Shown in pieces: positions 8,313 through 17,155 of a DNA stretch of 51,678 nt. The notes beneath the pieces are model-generated. The model was not told where the DNA came from. It searched no databases and saw only the letters and a program-made list of their open reading frames with translations. Every line of letters begins with the position of its first letter. The stretch's first letter is position 1. The position numbers and the translations under genes were made by a program. The stretch is taken from positions 1 to 51,678 of the forward strand of contig JALOTJ010000004.1 in NCBI GenBank assembly GCA_025457965.1, given 5' to 3'. Origin of the DNA: Spirochaetota bacterium (GTDB lineage: Bacteria; Spirochaetota; UBA4802; UBA5368).

Positions 8313-9431
8313 ATGGAGTTCAGGGTACTCGGGCGCGATGCGCTCACGAACGCGCGCAGGGGCGAACTCATCACCTCGCGCGGCGCCGTGCTCACGCCGG
8401 TGTTCATGCCGGTGGCGACGCGGGCCGCCGTTCGGGCGCTTGGAATTCGGGACATCAGGGAGATCGGTTTCGACATCATCCTTTCGAATACCTATCACCT
8501 TTACATGCGTCCGGGGGTCGGCGTTCTGAAAAAGGCGGGCGGCCTCCACAGGTTTATGAGCTATGACCGCCCCATTTTGACCGATTCGGGCGGTTTCCAG
8601 GTCTTTTCCCTTTCATCACTCAGAAAACTCTATGACCACGGTGTAGAGTTCAGGTCGCACATCGACGGATCGCGCCATTTGTTTACGCCGCGGACGGTGC
8701 TGGATATCCAGCGCGTCATAGGTTCCGATATCATGATGGTGCTCGACCACTGCGCCGAGTATCCCGTCCCGGAAGAAGAGGCGCGCTCGGCGGTGGAGCG
8801 AACTGTCGATTGGGCCAGGGAATCCTATGACTACTGGCGCGCCGGCTTCGACACGGAAAAGCAGGCGCTTTTCGCGATTGTGCAGGGAAGCGTGTACGGA
8901 GGTCTTCGCGTGGAGTGCGCCGAGCGTCTCTGCGAAATGGACTTCCCGGGTTTTGCGGTAGGGGGGCTCTCGGTCGGCGAGCCGAAAGAGCTCTACCGGG
9001 AGATGACCGCGGTGACGCTTGCCCGACTTCCCGACAACAAGCCACGGTACATGATGGGGGTGGGCAGCCCCCTTGAGATACTGGACGCCATAGAGTGCGG
9101 CGTGGACATGTTCGACTGCGTTATGCCCACGCGAATCGCTCGAAACGGCACGCTCTACACCTCGGAGGGCAGACTGAACATAAAGGCCGCGCGGTACGAG
9201 GATGATTTCGCCCCGCTTGATCCGCTGTGCTCCTGTTATGTCTGTAAAAATTTCAGCCGGGCGTATCTCAGGCATATCTACCGCGCGGGTGAGATCGCGG
9301 CACTTATCTATAATACTTACCATAACCTCTATTTCATGAAAAATTTCATGGATGAAATTCAATCCTCCATCGGCTCCGGGGGATTCCCGGAGACCGCGCG
9401 TAAATGGCGGGCCGCCTTTAATCGGAGCTAA
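8313..9431 (+). CDS. tgt: Queuine/preQ1 tRNA-ribosyltransferase
   Basis: This 372-residue enzyme exchanges guanine 34 of tRNAs with GUN anticodons for preQ1, the base-exchange step of queuosine synthesis. Seen motifs are YDRPILTDSGGFQVFSLSSL (substrate pocket, Asp near 93), GVGSPLEILDAIECGVDMFDCVMPTRIARNGTLYT (Asp nucleophile and tRNA-binding loop), and the zinc site CSCYVCKNFSRAYLRH near 305-320. Length and motif order are standard for bacterial Tgt. The start ATG follows GGAGAAAG. A TTGACA sits 30 nt upstream without a clear -10. No other queuosine gene is in the window. Confidence 0.96.
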   Translation: MEFRVLGRDALTNARRGELITSRGAVLTPVFMPVATRAAVRALGIRDIREIGFDIILSNTYHLYMRPGVGVLKKAGGLHRFMSYDRPILTDSGGFQVFSLSSLRKLYDHGVEFRSHIDGSRHLFTPRTVLDIQRVIGSDIMMVLDHCAEYPVPEEEARSAVERTVDWARESYDYWRAGFDTEKQALFAIVQGSVYGGLRVECAERLCEMDFPGFAVGGLSVGEPKELYREMTAVTLARLPDNKPRYMMGVGSPLEILDAIECGVDMFDCVMPTRIARNGTLYTSEGRLNIKAARYEDDFAPLDPLCSCYVCKNFSRAYLRHIYRAGEIAALIYNTYHNLYFMKNFMDEIQSSIGSGGFPETARKWRAAFNRS

Positions 9432-9465
9432 ACAAATAAATTGTTTTGCACCAAAATTATTTCTA

Positions 9466-9494
9466 TTGACAGGCGCATGAAAAGCAAATAGTAT
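9466..9494 (+). promoter_or_regulatory. Sigma-70 promoter TTGACA-N17-TAGTAT
   Basis: A perfect -35 hexamer (9466-9471), an optimal 17-nt spacer and a 5/6 -10 (9489-9494) lie about 60 nt upstream of the STAS gene. It should drive the STAS-LysM lipoprotein pair independently of tgt. It is one of the best promoter matches in the window. Confidence 0.75.
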
Positions 9495-9552
9495 TTAAGG
9501 CTGTCCCGGTTCCGGCGTCATTAACGGTAATCTCAGGAAGGAGAGAGCGCAC

Positions 9553-9891
9553 ATGGACATAACCAAGCGTACGAAGGGCGAAGTCGTCGTGCTGGATATC
9601 GCGGGCGAAATAGACCTGTACAACGCGCCGGAGATAAAAGATATTATAAACAAGCTCATCGAAGAGCAGAGATATAACGTGATCATCAATCTGGAAAAGG
9701 TTTCCTATATCGATTCATCCGGCATCGGCGCCCTGATTTCGAGCCTGTCCAATCTAAAAAAATACCAGGGCGGATTGAAGATAATCAACGTCTACGCCTC
9801 CGTAAGAAAGGTGTTCGAACTTACCAAGCTCACCTCTTTCTTCGATATTTACGATTCCGAAGAGGACGCTCTCGACTCGTTCAATAAGTAG
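9553..9891 (+). CDS. STAS-domain anti-sigma factor antagonist
   Basis: This 112-residue protein is a single STAS domain of the SpoIIAA/RsbV type. The region INLEKVSYIDSSGIGALISSLSNLKK (about 45-70) contains the D-S-S-G motif with the serine normally phosphorylated by an anti-sigma kinase. Such proteins bind and sequester anti-sigma factors in the cytoplasm when unphosphorylated. No RsbW-like kinase or alternative sigma factor gene is next to it, so its partner is encoded elsewhere. An AAGGAGAG ribosome site precedes the ATG. It is followed at 88 nt by the LysM lipoprotein, which suggests an envelope-stress connection, though this rests only on position. Confidence 0.9.
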   Translation: MDITKRTKGEVVVLDIAGEIDLYNAPEIKDIINKLIEEQRYNVIINLEKVSYIDSSGIGALISSLSNLKKYQGGLKIINVYASVRKVFELTKLTSFFDIYDSEEDALDSFNK

Positions 9892-9979
9892 TTCGCATAA
9901 CCCGGCCGCGGGCCGGGCTTCCGCATGGACCGCCGCCCGCGCGGGCGGATCGGGTAATAATAATGATTGGGGACCGGAA

Positions 9980-11365
9980 ATGAACAGACCACGAAAGACG
10001 GCAGCCGTCATCGGCATTATTATAATGGCCGCGCTTGCGCTCGGCTGCGGCGAGCCGATACCGGTCCGCGAGATGTCGCTGGCCAGGATGGAGATTACAA
10101 GGGCGGAATCCGTCCGGGCCGACAAGTACGCTCCCGCGGAGATGTCGGAGGCCAGGAAGCTCCTTTTGGGAACGCACGAATACATTAAGAATGACGAGTT
10201 GGACAAAACGAAGCAGGGCGCTCTCGATTCGTTCAAAAAGGCGCGCGAGGCGTATGAAAAATCACTGCCGCTGCTCGCCCGGGACACAATGGAGATAGCC
10301 GAGAAGAGCCTGGGTGAGGCGGGCGAGGCCGGCGCCGACATGCTCGCGAAGGACGAGTTCGATCGCGCCCAGGCCGCGTACAAGAGTGCCGGTGAAAACT
10401 TCGAAAGCAAGAAATATTACGAGTCCTACCAGGCGGCCCTCGAAGCCGACAAGCTGGCGAAGAGCGCGCGGAATTCCGCGCTCGGCAAACGGGCCATATT
10501 GAAAGAGGCGATAGCCGAGGTCGATTCCGTAATAGCCGAGGCGGTAAAGCACAACGCGCGCAGACACTCCCCGGAGAAGCTGCAGACCGCGGAGGAGAAC
10601 AACAAAACGGCATCGGAGTCGCTTGACGGTCTCCAGCTTAAAAAGGGGTTCGCGGCCGTCGCCATCGCGAAGACCAGCGCGGACGAGGCCTACCTCGACG
10701 CGCTGAAGGGCTCTTCCGCCGATGACCTCGCCGCTGCGGAGGCCGCCGTCGCACGGGCCGGGAAGTCCGAAGGGGCGAGCCTTGCCAGGGACGAGTTTGC
10801 GGCCTCGAAGGAATCGCTTGTCCGCGCGAAGGAAGCGCACGAGGGGGGCCGCTACCGCGAATCGATGGTCCTCTCGGCCGAGGCGGCCCGGCTTGCCGCG
10901 TCGGCCGAGGGCGCGAAAAAGGCCGGTACGCTCGCAGGTGGGAAAGACAGGGACGCCGGAGTGGCCGGGGACCTGGAGAGGGATGGGAAGGAATATAAGA
11001 GCTACCGTGTCAAATACAACCCTGCCCGCCGCGATTGCCTGTGGCGGATAGCCGAGCGATACTACGGCAATCCGCGCCTGTGGACCCGCATCTACGCGGC
11101 CAACCGGGACAATATACGGAACCCCCATTTCATCAAGCCGGGGCAGACGCTGAGAATTCCGATTCTCAAACCGGCGAAGGGGAATCTTAAATCGTCAGAA
11201 GAGAAAGTGGTCGAGCAGAGCGCGATCCGCATGGAGGCCGCGCCCGAGGAAAAGGATCCCGAAGAGGATCCCGGACTTGACGAAGCACCCTCGGACGATG
11301 AGCCGGAAGAAGAAGTGCCATCGGACGAAACAGGTGAAGGCGTTCCGCTCGACGAGCAGATGTAG
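9980..11365 (+). CDS. Lipoprotein with helical DUF4398-like repeats and LysM domain
   Basis: 461 residues. The N-terminus (MNRPRKTAAVIGIIIMAALALGCGEP) is a lipoprotein signal with lipobox LALGC. Residues about 30-300 form repeated alanine/glutamate/lysine-rich helical hairpins of the pattern A-x-x-x-L-x-x-A-x-E-x-x-x-x-x-x-Y-x-x-S, with at least four copies (for example DEFDRAQAAYKSAGENFESKKYYES and DEFAASKESLVRAKEAHEGGRYRES), resembling DUF4398. A LysM-type peptidoglycan-binding domain follows (CLWRIAERYYGNPRLWTRIYAANRDNIRNPHFIKPGQTLRIP, about 352-393). The last 50 residues are strongly acidic and low complexity. It probably tethers a membrane to the cell wall. Confidence 0.85.
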   Translation: MNRPRKTAAVIGIIIMAALALGCGEPIPVREMSLARMEITRAESVRADKYAPAEMSEARKLLLGTHEYIKNDELDKTKQGALDSFKKAREAYEKSLPLLARDTMEIAEKSLGEAGEAGADMLAKDEFDRAQAAYKSAGENFESKKYYESYQAALEADKLAKSARNSALGKRAILKEAIAEVDSVIAEAVKHNARRHSPEKLQTAEENNKTASESLDGLQLKKGFAAVAIAKTSADEAYLDALKGSSADDLAAAEAAVARAGKSEGASLARDEFAASKESLVRAKEAHEGGRYRESMVLSAEAARLAASAEGAKKAGTLAGGKDRDAGVAGDLERDGKEYKSYRVKYNPARRDCLWRIAERYYGNPRLWTRIYAANRDNIRNPHFIKPGQTLRIPILKPAKGNLKSSEEKVVEQSAIRMEAAPEEKDPEEDPGLDEAPSDDEPEEEVPSDETGEGVPLDEQM

Positions 11366-11389
11366 GTTTGATATACCAGGTACGCATGC

Positions 11390-11417
11390 AATCCCCCGCC
11401 ATGGCGGGGGATTTTTA
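11390..11417 (+). terminator. Rho-independent terminator after the LysM lipoprotein
   Basis: The perfect palindrome AATCCCCCGCCATGGCGGGGGATT is followed by TTTT. It ends the STAS-LysM transcript and separates it from the MoxR-Bat operon. Confidence 0.85.
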
Positions 11418-11618
11418 TACCTGTAACAAATCGACCGGTGGAAAACCAGATATCAGAGTTCCCGGCGGTTTATCTACTTAAAACATGTGGGCGTTTCGAG
11501 GTGCATTTTCTAATCAGATACGATGCGATTTCGGGGGGAGGGATTTCTCCGTATCCGGAGGCGCTTGCGCGCATATATGTTTTGTTCGACAATGTTATCA
11601 GGGTACAGGGGTAGGCGG

Positions 11619-12602
11619 ATGGATTATGCGGAAATAGAGAAGCTTTCGGAGCGAGTCAAGGAGGCGAGTGTCTTCGCCGCGCGTATCAGGGAAGAGATCG
11701 GAAAGATCATCATCGGGCAGGAGCGGCTCGTGGAGCGCATCATCATCGCGTTTATCTCGGGCGGGCATGTTTTGCTCGAGGGACTGCCGGGCCTCGCGAA
11801 AACGCTTACCGTTCGCGCCTTCGCGCGCAGTGTCGACGCCGGATTCAGCCGCATCCAGTTTACGCCGGACCTGCTCCCGGCCGATCTCATCGGCACGCGA
11901 ATTTACAATCCGAAGGAGCTCGATTTTTTCACGCGCAAGGGGCCCGTTTTTACCAACATCCTCCTCGCGGACGAGGTGAACCGCGCGCCGGCGAAAGTCC
12001 AGTCGGCTCTTTTGCAGGCGATGGAGGAGCACGCCGTAACCATCGGCGGGGAAACGCATGTCCTTCCCGCGCCCTTCATGGTGCTTGCCACGCAGAATCC
12101 CATCGAACAGGAAGGGACCTACCCGCTTCCCGAGGCCCAGGTGGACCGCTTCTTCATGAAATGCCTTGTGGGCTATCCCGCGGACGGCGAAGAGAAGGAG
12201 CTGCTGCGTCGCTACGGTGACATCGATCTGTCAAGGGTCGGGGTGGTGACCGACGCCGCCGCGCTTTCGGAAGTCGCCGCGCTTGTCGGCGGCATCTATA
12301 TCGACGAGCGGCTCATCGACTATATCGTGAACATCGTACGCGAGACCAGGAACCCCGCGAGCGCAGCGCTGGCGGGGCTTGTGGAGTTCGGGGCGAGCCC
12401 GCGGGCATCTATCGCGCTCATGAAGGCGGCGCGCTGCATGGCGTTTCTGCGGGGGCGAGGGTATGTTACGCCCGATGATGTCAAGGAGGTGGGAGCCGAT
12501 GTGCTGCGCCACCGCGTGGTGCTGAGTTACGAGGCCGAGGCCGCCCGCACGAGCGCGGACGACATCGTGAAGACCGTTTTCGACTCGGTGGAGGTGCCGT
12601 AG
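11619..12602 (+). CDS. moxR: MoxR-family AAA ATPase of the Bat operon
   Basis: The ORF opens at 11523, but homology-like sequence starts at MDYAEIEKLSERVKEAS, whose ATG (11619) follows GGGGTAGG, giving 327 residues. Motifs are Walker A LEGLPGLAKTLTVRAFA, Walker B ILLADEVNRAPAKVQSALLQAMEEHAVT, sensor 1 VLATQNPIEQEGTYPLPEAQVDRF, and a C-terminal lid. MoxR proteins are cytoplasmic chaperone-like ATPases that act with von Willebrand A proteins, matching the genes that follow. Its stop codon abuts the DUF58 start (TAGATG), so translation is coupled. Confidence 0.93.
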   Translation: MDYAEIEKLSERVKEASVFAARIREEIGKIIIGQERLVERIIIAFISGGHVLLEGLPGLAKTLTVRAFARSVDAGFSRIQFTPDLLPADLIGTRIYNPKELDFFTRKGPVFTNILLADEVNRAPAKVQSALLQAMEEHAVTIGGETHVLPAPFMVLATQNPIEQEGTYPLPEAQVDRFFMKCLVGYPADGEEKELLRRYGDIDLSRVGVVTDAAALSEVAALVGGIYIDERLIDYIVNIVRETRNPASAALAGLVEFGASPRASIALMKAARCMAFLRGRGYVTPDDVKEVGADVLRHRVVLSYEAEAARTSADDIVKTVFDSVEVP

Positions 12603-13439
12603 ATGGAGCCTGCCGAACGGGCGCTTTTCAGAAAGCTCCGTATAAAGGTACGCAGGAGGGTGGACGCCCTCTTCGCCGGGGAATACCACTCGGCGTTCCG
12701 GGGCTACGGACTCCTGTTCGACGGAGTGCGCGAGTACCTGTACGGAGACGATGTCCGCAATATCGACTGGAACGTCTCGGCGCGGGCGAACCACCTGTAT
12801 GTGAAGGAGTACATAGAGGAGCGCGAGCTTTCCATCGTGCTGGCCGTTGACATGTCGGCATCGATCGATTACGGGACCGCGCTCAGCAAGCGGGACCTGC
12901 TCCTGGAGGCGGCGGCGCTTTTACTGTATCTCGCGCGCGTGAACAACGACCGGATATCGGTGCTGATCTTCACCGACAGGATCGAGAAATATATACCCCC
13001 GCGAAAGGGGCGGGGCCTCATGTACGCGTTGCACGACGAGATCGCGCGCTTCGAGCCCGTCGCCAGGAGGACCGATATTTCCGTTGCGGTCGACTTCCTT
13101 CGCAAAGTGTTAAAAAAAAGAAGCGTTATTTTCATGCTCTCCGATTTTCTTGACAGCGACTATCTTACGGGACTTCGCCTTCTCGGCAGGAGGCATGACG
13201 TCATTCCGGTCGTCCTTGCGGACCCCGCGGAGCGGGGGGCGGGTTTTCTGGGCCTTGCGGAATATGTCGATCTCGAAACGGGGGAAAACATTCTCACCGA
13301 GACCGTGCCGGAGGGAATTTCCGCTCCGGATTTTCGGGGATTCGATACCGTCCGCCTGAGCACCGACGGGCCGGTTGAAAAGCCGGTACTCGAATTTTTA
13401 CGAAAACGAAGCCGCGCCCGTCGCGCGGCGTCCCGGTAA
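12603..13439 (+). CDS. DUF58 domain protein with VWA-like core
   Basis: 278 residues. The hallmark DUF58 segment EYLYGDDVRNIDWNVSARANHLYVKEYIEERELSIVLAVDMSAS (about 41-85) is intact, with the MIDAS-like D-x-S-x-S. No signal peptide or membrane helix is seen, so it is a cytoplasmic partner of MoxR. DUF58 genes almost always follow moxR; the biochemical role is unknown, with metal-dependent protein binding likely. It starts directly after the moxR stop and ends 7 nt before the next start codon. Confidence 0.92.
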   Translation: MEPAERALFRKLRIKVRRRVDALFAGEYHSAFRGYGLLFDGVREYLYGDDVRNIDWNVSARANHLYVKEYIEERELSIVLAVDMSASIDYGTALSKRDLLLEAAALLLYLARVNNDRISVLIFTDRIEKYIPPRKGRGLMYALHDEIARFEPVARRTDISVAVDFLRKVLKKRSVIFMLSDFLDSDYLTGLRLLGRRHDVIPVVLADPAERGAGFLGLAEYVDLETGENILTETVPEGISAPDFRGFDTVRLSTDGPVEKPVLEFLRKRSRARRAASR

Positions 13440-13446
13440 TCACGCC

Positions 13447-14430
13447 ATGCGCGGACTGATCGCCACCGGCATGGTCGTTCTGACGCTGGCCTGCGCGTCG
13501 GCGGGTATCGCGCGCGCAACGGAAGAATACCCGGTGGTGACGGCCGCGGTGCGGCCCGAAAAAGCCACGGTAGGCAGCCGGCTGGAATATATCATTACGG
13601 TCGGCGAAGGAAATGTCGCGGGTATAGAAATCTCACCTCCGGAGACGCGAGAATTTATTCCGCCGCCGCACGACGCGGCGGAAGAGCCCTCTCCGGCGGC
13701 GGGAGTGCTTCCTCTCTACATAATTCACTCGGCCGAGAGGAGAGAGAGCGGCCCGGGCCGGGGAAACTCGGTTTCTCTCGTGATGAGCGTCGCATATTAC
13801 CGCACCGGAAGGCATCCGCTTCCCACGGTAGAGGTGCGCGGCGCGGACGGCGTGGCTATCGGATACCGTGTGCCCGAGGTGATGATAGAAGCGAGCAATC
13901 CATCCGGGGATTTGCAGGAGATAGAGCCACCGCTCGATCTGGGTGGCAATTATTACAGGCTGTTGATAGTCGTTTCGATCATGGGAGCCCTTGCGGCTGC
14001 CGCTTACCTGGTCCTGCGCCGTTACGAAAGTCGTCGGAAAAATGATACTCCCGTCCCGTACGAAATCCCGGCGATCGATGAATTTCTGGCGCGAATGCAG
14101 ACCCTTCGCGCGCGGGGACTGGTTGAAGAGGGGAGGCGCGAGGAGTATGTCGTGGAGGCCTCCCGTTTTTTTCGAATGTTTCTTTCCCGCCTCATCGGCA
14201 TCGATGCCATGGAGATGACCGGTCTTGAGCTTGCCGACGCCCTGGAGCGGTATCTCGGTCAGGCCGTCTATTCCCGATTGCGCGGCGACCTCTCGCGCGT
14301 AACGGGGCTCTGGGACCTCGCGAAATTCGCGGAGTTCGCGCCCTCTTCCGCGGCGCTCGGGGACAACCTGGAACTGGCGATGGACCTCGGCAGAAGGATC
14401 GCCCGGGAGGAACGCAGTGGCAGGTCCTGA
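13447..14430 (+). CDS. Bat-operon membrane protein, DUF4381/BatD-like N-terminal region
   Basis: The upstream extension of the ORF (from 13375) overlaps the DUF58 gene, and the signal peptide begins at ATG 13447 (MRGLIATGMVVLTLACASAGIARATEE), giving 327 residues. The exported part resembles the Ig-like opening of BatD (VVTAAVRPEKATVGSRLEYIITVGEG). One membrane helix (YYRLLIVVSIMGALAAAAYLVL, about 182-203) is followed by a helical cytoplasmic domain (EEYVVEASRFFRMFLSRLIGIDAMEMTGLELADALERYL), as in the DUF4381-type proteins of Bat loci. It overlaps batA by 14 nt. The family label is tentative; operon membership is firm. Confidence 0.75.
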   Translation: MRGLIATGMVVLTLACASAGIARATEEYPVVTAAVRPEKATVGSRLEYIITVGEGNVAGIEISPPETREFIPPPHDAAEEPSPAAGVLPLYIIHSAERRESGPGRGNSVSLVMSVAYYRTGRHPLPTVEVRGADGVAIGYRVPEVMIEASNPSGDLQEIEPPLDLGGNYYRLLIVVSIMGALAAAAYLVLRRYESRRKNDTPVPYEIPAIDEFLARMQTLRARGLVEEGRREEYVVEASRFFRMFLSRLIGIDAMEMTGLELADALERYLGQAVYSRLRGDLSRVTGLWDLAKFAEFAPSSAALGDNLELAMDLGRRIAREERSGRS

Positions 14431-15415
14431 CTTCAAAGATCCGCTGTATCTGTTACTGTTGATACCGTTCGCGGCGATGGTCGCCTGGTATGTGTACCGG
14501 CGCATCGGTGAACGCGGCGCGGCGATTGCCGTCTCTTCCGCGATGGTCGTCGGGTTGCGCGGATCGATCCGGGTGGCCACATACCGTTTTCTTCCCGTTC
14601 TGCGCTTCGCCTCGATCTTCGTGCTCATCGTCGCACTTGCGAGGCCGGGCAAAAGCGTCGATCTGACCAGTATCAAAAACCCCGGCATCGATATCATGAT
14701 CGCGCTTGACGTTTCCGACTCCATGATGGGCGAAGATTTCGAACCGGATAACCGCCTGGGGGTCGCCAGACGGGTCGTGAAGGATTTCATCGCGCGCAGG
14801 TCGAACGACCGTCTTGGCCTGGTAGTATTCTCGGGCGACGCGTATCTGCACTGCCCGCTGACCGTGGACCACGCCGTGGTGGGGGAGCTCATCGACGAGC
14901 TCGATTTCGACACGGTCGAGGAGGAGGGGACCGCCATCGGCGAGGCGATCGCACTTGCGGCGTCCCGGATGATCGCCAGCCCCGCGAAGAGCCGGATCAT
15001 CCTGCTTCTCACCGACGGCATGAACAACCGCGGGAGTATCGATCCCGAAACGGCGGCCGCGTTGTGCGCCGAAGCCGGCATCAAGGTGTATCCCGTTGGG
15101 ATCGGCAGGGAGGGGCGCGTCCCCTATCCCGCCGGCGGCGGAATATTCCGTTCCAGACAGTTTATCCTGAACCACTTCGACGAAAAGACGCTTCGCGGCG
15201 TCGCCGAAGTTACGGGCGGAAAGTTCTACCGCGCCGAATCGGGAGGCGTCCTGTGGGAGAACGTGCGGGATATCGACCGGCTCGAGAAAAGCGATATCGA
15301 GACAAAAGTATACCGGGAATTCCATGACGGATTCCAGTATTTCCTCGCGGCGGCGATGCTGTTGTTTTTTCTCGAAATAATGCTGCGTTCGGTCTTTTAC
15401 CGGAAGGTGCCATGA
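14417..15415 (+). CDS. batA: VWA-domain membrane protein BatA
   Basis: 332 residues from a GTG start 6 nt after GGGAGG. Two N-terminal membrane helices (YLLLLIPFAAMVAWYV; FLPVLRFASIFVLIVALARPG) are followed by a von Willebrand A domain with MIDAS IMIALDVSDSMMGEDFEPDNRL and TDGMNNRG, and a final helix near the C-terminus (FLAAAMLLFFLEIML). This is the BatA layout: an inner-membrane protein whose VWA domain binds a divalent metal. In Bacteroides the bat genes were linked to aerotolerance; in Leptospira their role is less clear. It overlaps both neighbours. Confidence 0.9.
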   Translation: MAGPDFKDPLYLLLLIPFAAMVAWYVYRRIGERGAAIAVSSAMVVGLRGSIRVATYRFLPVLRFASIFVLIVALARPGKSVDLTSIKNPGIDIMIALDVSDSMMGEDFEPDNRLGVARRVVKDFIARRSNDRLGLVVFSGDAYLHCPLTVDHAVVGELIDELDFDTVEEEGTAIGEAIALAASRMIASPAKSRIILLLTDGMNNRGSIDPETAAALCAEAGIKVYPVGIGREGRVPYPAGGGIFRSRQFILNHFDEKTLRGVAEVTGGKFYRAESGGVLWENVRDIDRLEKSDIETKVYREFHDGFQYFLAAAMLLFFLEIMLRSVFYRKVP

Positions 15416-17133
15416 TGGATTTTGCGAACTACCGGTATCTGGTGTACGTGCTGCTTGCGGGAGCGATTGTTCTCGCGTTTTATGCGGTCTATAGTGCATG
15501 GAAACAACGCGTACTGCGTTCCCTGGCGCCGCGAGCCGACATGCGGGCGGCATTGCTTGCAGGATCGCCGGTTGTGCGCGCGCTCAAAACAGTGCTGATC
15601 GTGCTGTGCGTTGTGCTGTTCTCCGCGGCCGTTCTCAGGCCGCGATGGGGCGAAACCGTGCGTGAGGCCCGAAGCGAGGGCGTGGACCTGCTTGTCGCGC
15701 TCGACGTCTCGAGGAGCATGCTTGCGCGAGATGTCCCCCCGTCGCGGCTTGAGCGCGCCAAAGACGCCGTGCGCCTGATGGCCAATTCGCTGGGAGGCGG
15801 AAGGGCGGGAATGGTACTCTTCGCGGGCGACGCTTTTTTGCAGTGCCCGCTCACGGAGGATGCCGGCGCTTTCATGATGTTCCTGGATTCGGCCGGAGTC
15901 GGTTCGGTGCGCAGGCAGGGAACGGATATCGGCAGAGCCCTCGAGACGGCGGAAAAGGTCTTCGCGTCGAAGCGCATGACCTCAAAAATGCTCGTTCTCA
16001 TCACCGACGGCGAGGATCACGAGGGCCGCGCGGCGGATGCGGCGCGTCGCCTGCGGGAACACGGCGTTTCGGTGCATACGGTCGCTATCGGAACGGCCAC
16101 CGGCGACGCGGTGCCGCTTGACGAGGGCTCGGACGAATACCTGCGCGACGAGAGCGGTGGAACGGTCATGAGCGGTAAAAATTCCGGGGTGCTCGAGCGG
16201 ATCGCCCGCGAGACGGGCGGAGAGCATTTCGATATTACCGCTGACCTCTCCGGCGTTTACCGGCTCATCCGACTGGCGGGCGACCAGGAAAAGCTGAGCC
16301 ATGGCAGCCGCATTGTAAAAGAAAAAGTCGAGCGTTATCAGCTTTTCGTGCTGGCGCTCATAGTGCTTATGCTACTTGAACTCATGCTTCCCGAAAGATC
16401 CCTCGTCCCGCGTTACAAACGATCGGGGATCTCCGCCCGTTCGCGGGATGGACGCGTTCGGGCGGCGCCCGCAATCGTGCTTGCGGCATGTTTGCTTTTT
16501 ATCTCATGGATCGATCCGTACCGGGACGAAGTTCGGGAGGGAAACCGGCTCTTCGGTGAAAAGGATTATCCCGGGGCCGGTGAGCGCTACCGCGCGGCCG
16601 AGAGATATGCGCCGCGCGAGAGGGACAGGGACAGGCTGCGCTTCAACCATGGAGATGCCCGTTATATGCAGGGAGACTATGATGGCGCGCTGGACCATTT
16701 CAGGGGCTCCCTGCGCTCGGGCGACCCCGAGACCCAGAAGAAGGCTCTCTTCAACGCGGGCAACGCGTATTTGAAAAAAGAAGATTACCGCGCCGCGTCG
16801 GGAGCGTACATCGACGCGCTCAAGATAGACCCTGAATACCTTCCGGCGAAGAAAAACCTTGAACATCTGATGCGCATGAATAAAAAGGAACAGGGCAAGC
16901 AGCGCGAGGCGGGTGACCGCAACGGGAGTGGTGGGATCGGAAAGAACAGGGAAGGCGGCGGGGGCGACGGGCGAAGCGGCGCTCGAAAACAGGATGCCGG
17001 CGACTCGAAGAAGGCCGGCGGCCGGATCAGCGCCGAGCAGGCGCGAAACCTCCTGGAATCGATGAAGAACAAGCCGGTGCGCAGGGAGAAGGGAACGGGC
17101 GATGGAAGGCGGGAGCTTGATAAGCAATGGTAA
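15412..17133 (+). CDS. BatB-BatC fusion: VWA membrane protein with TPR tail
   Basis: 573 residues. The first 330 are a BatB-type protein: two membrane helices, the VWA domain with MIDAS LLVALDVSRSMLARDVPPSRLERAKDAV and TDGEDHEGRA, and a third helix. A fourth hydrophobic segment (APAIVLAACLLFISW, about 352-366) leads into TPR repeats (EGNRLFGEKDYPGAGERYRAAERYAP; KALFNAGNAYLKKEDYRAASGAYIDALKIDPEYLPAKKNL), which is the content of BatC. The tail is Gly/Lys/Arg-rich and disordered. BatB and BatC are usually separate genes; here they are one reading frame. The start overlaps the batA stop (ATGATG). Confidence 0.9.
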   Translation: MMDFANYRYLVYVLLAGAIVLAFYAVYSAWKQRVLRSLAPRADMRAALLAGSPVVRALKTVLIVLCVVLFSAAVLRPRWGETVREARSEGVDLLVALDVSRSMLARDVPPSRLERAKDAVRLMANSLGGGRAGMVLFAGDAFLQCPLTEDAGAFMMFLDSAGVGSVRRQGTDIGRALETAEKVFASKRMTSKMLVLITDGEDHEGRAADAARRLREHGVSVHTVAIGTATGDAVPLDEGSDEYLRDESGGTVMSGKNSGVLERIARETGGEHFDITADLSGVYRLIRLAGDQEKLSHGSRIVKEKVERYQLFVLALIVLMLLELMLPERSLVPRYKRSGISARSRDGRVRAAPAIVLAACLLFISWIDPYRDEVREGNRLFGEKDYPGAGERYRAAERYAPRERDRDRLRFNHGDARYMQGDYDGALDHFRGSLRSGDPETQKKALFNAGNAYLKKEDYRAASGAYIDALKIDPEYLPAKKNLEHLMRMNKKEQGKQREAGDRNGSGGIGKNREGGGGDGRSGARKQDAGDSKKAGGRISAEQARNLLESMKNKPVRREKGTGDGRRELDKQW

Positions 17134-17155
17134 TGCGGGAAAGCTGATCGGCGTG

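Noticed and set aside
13633-15084. 483-residue minus-strand ORF
   Set aside because: Antisense to the coupled Bat genes; no ribosome site or domain.
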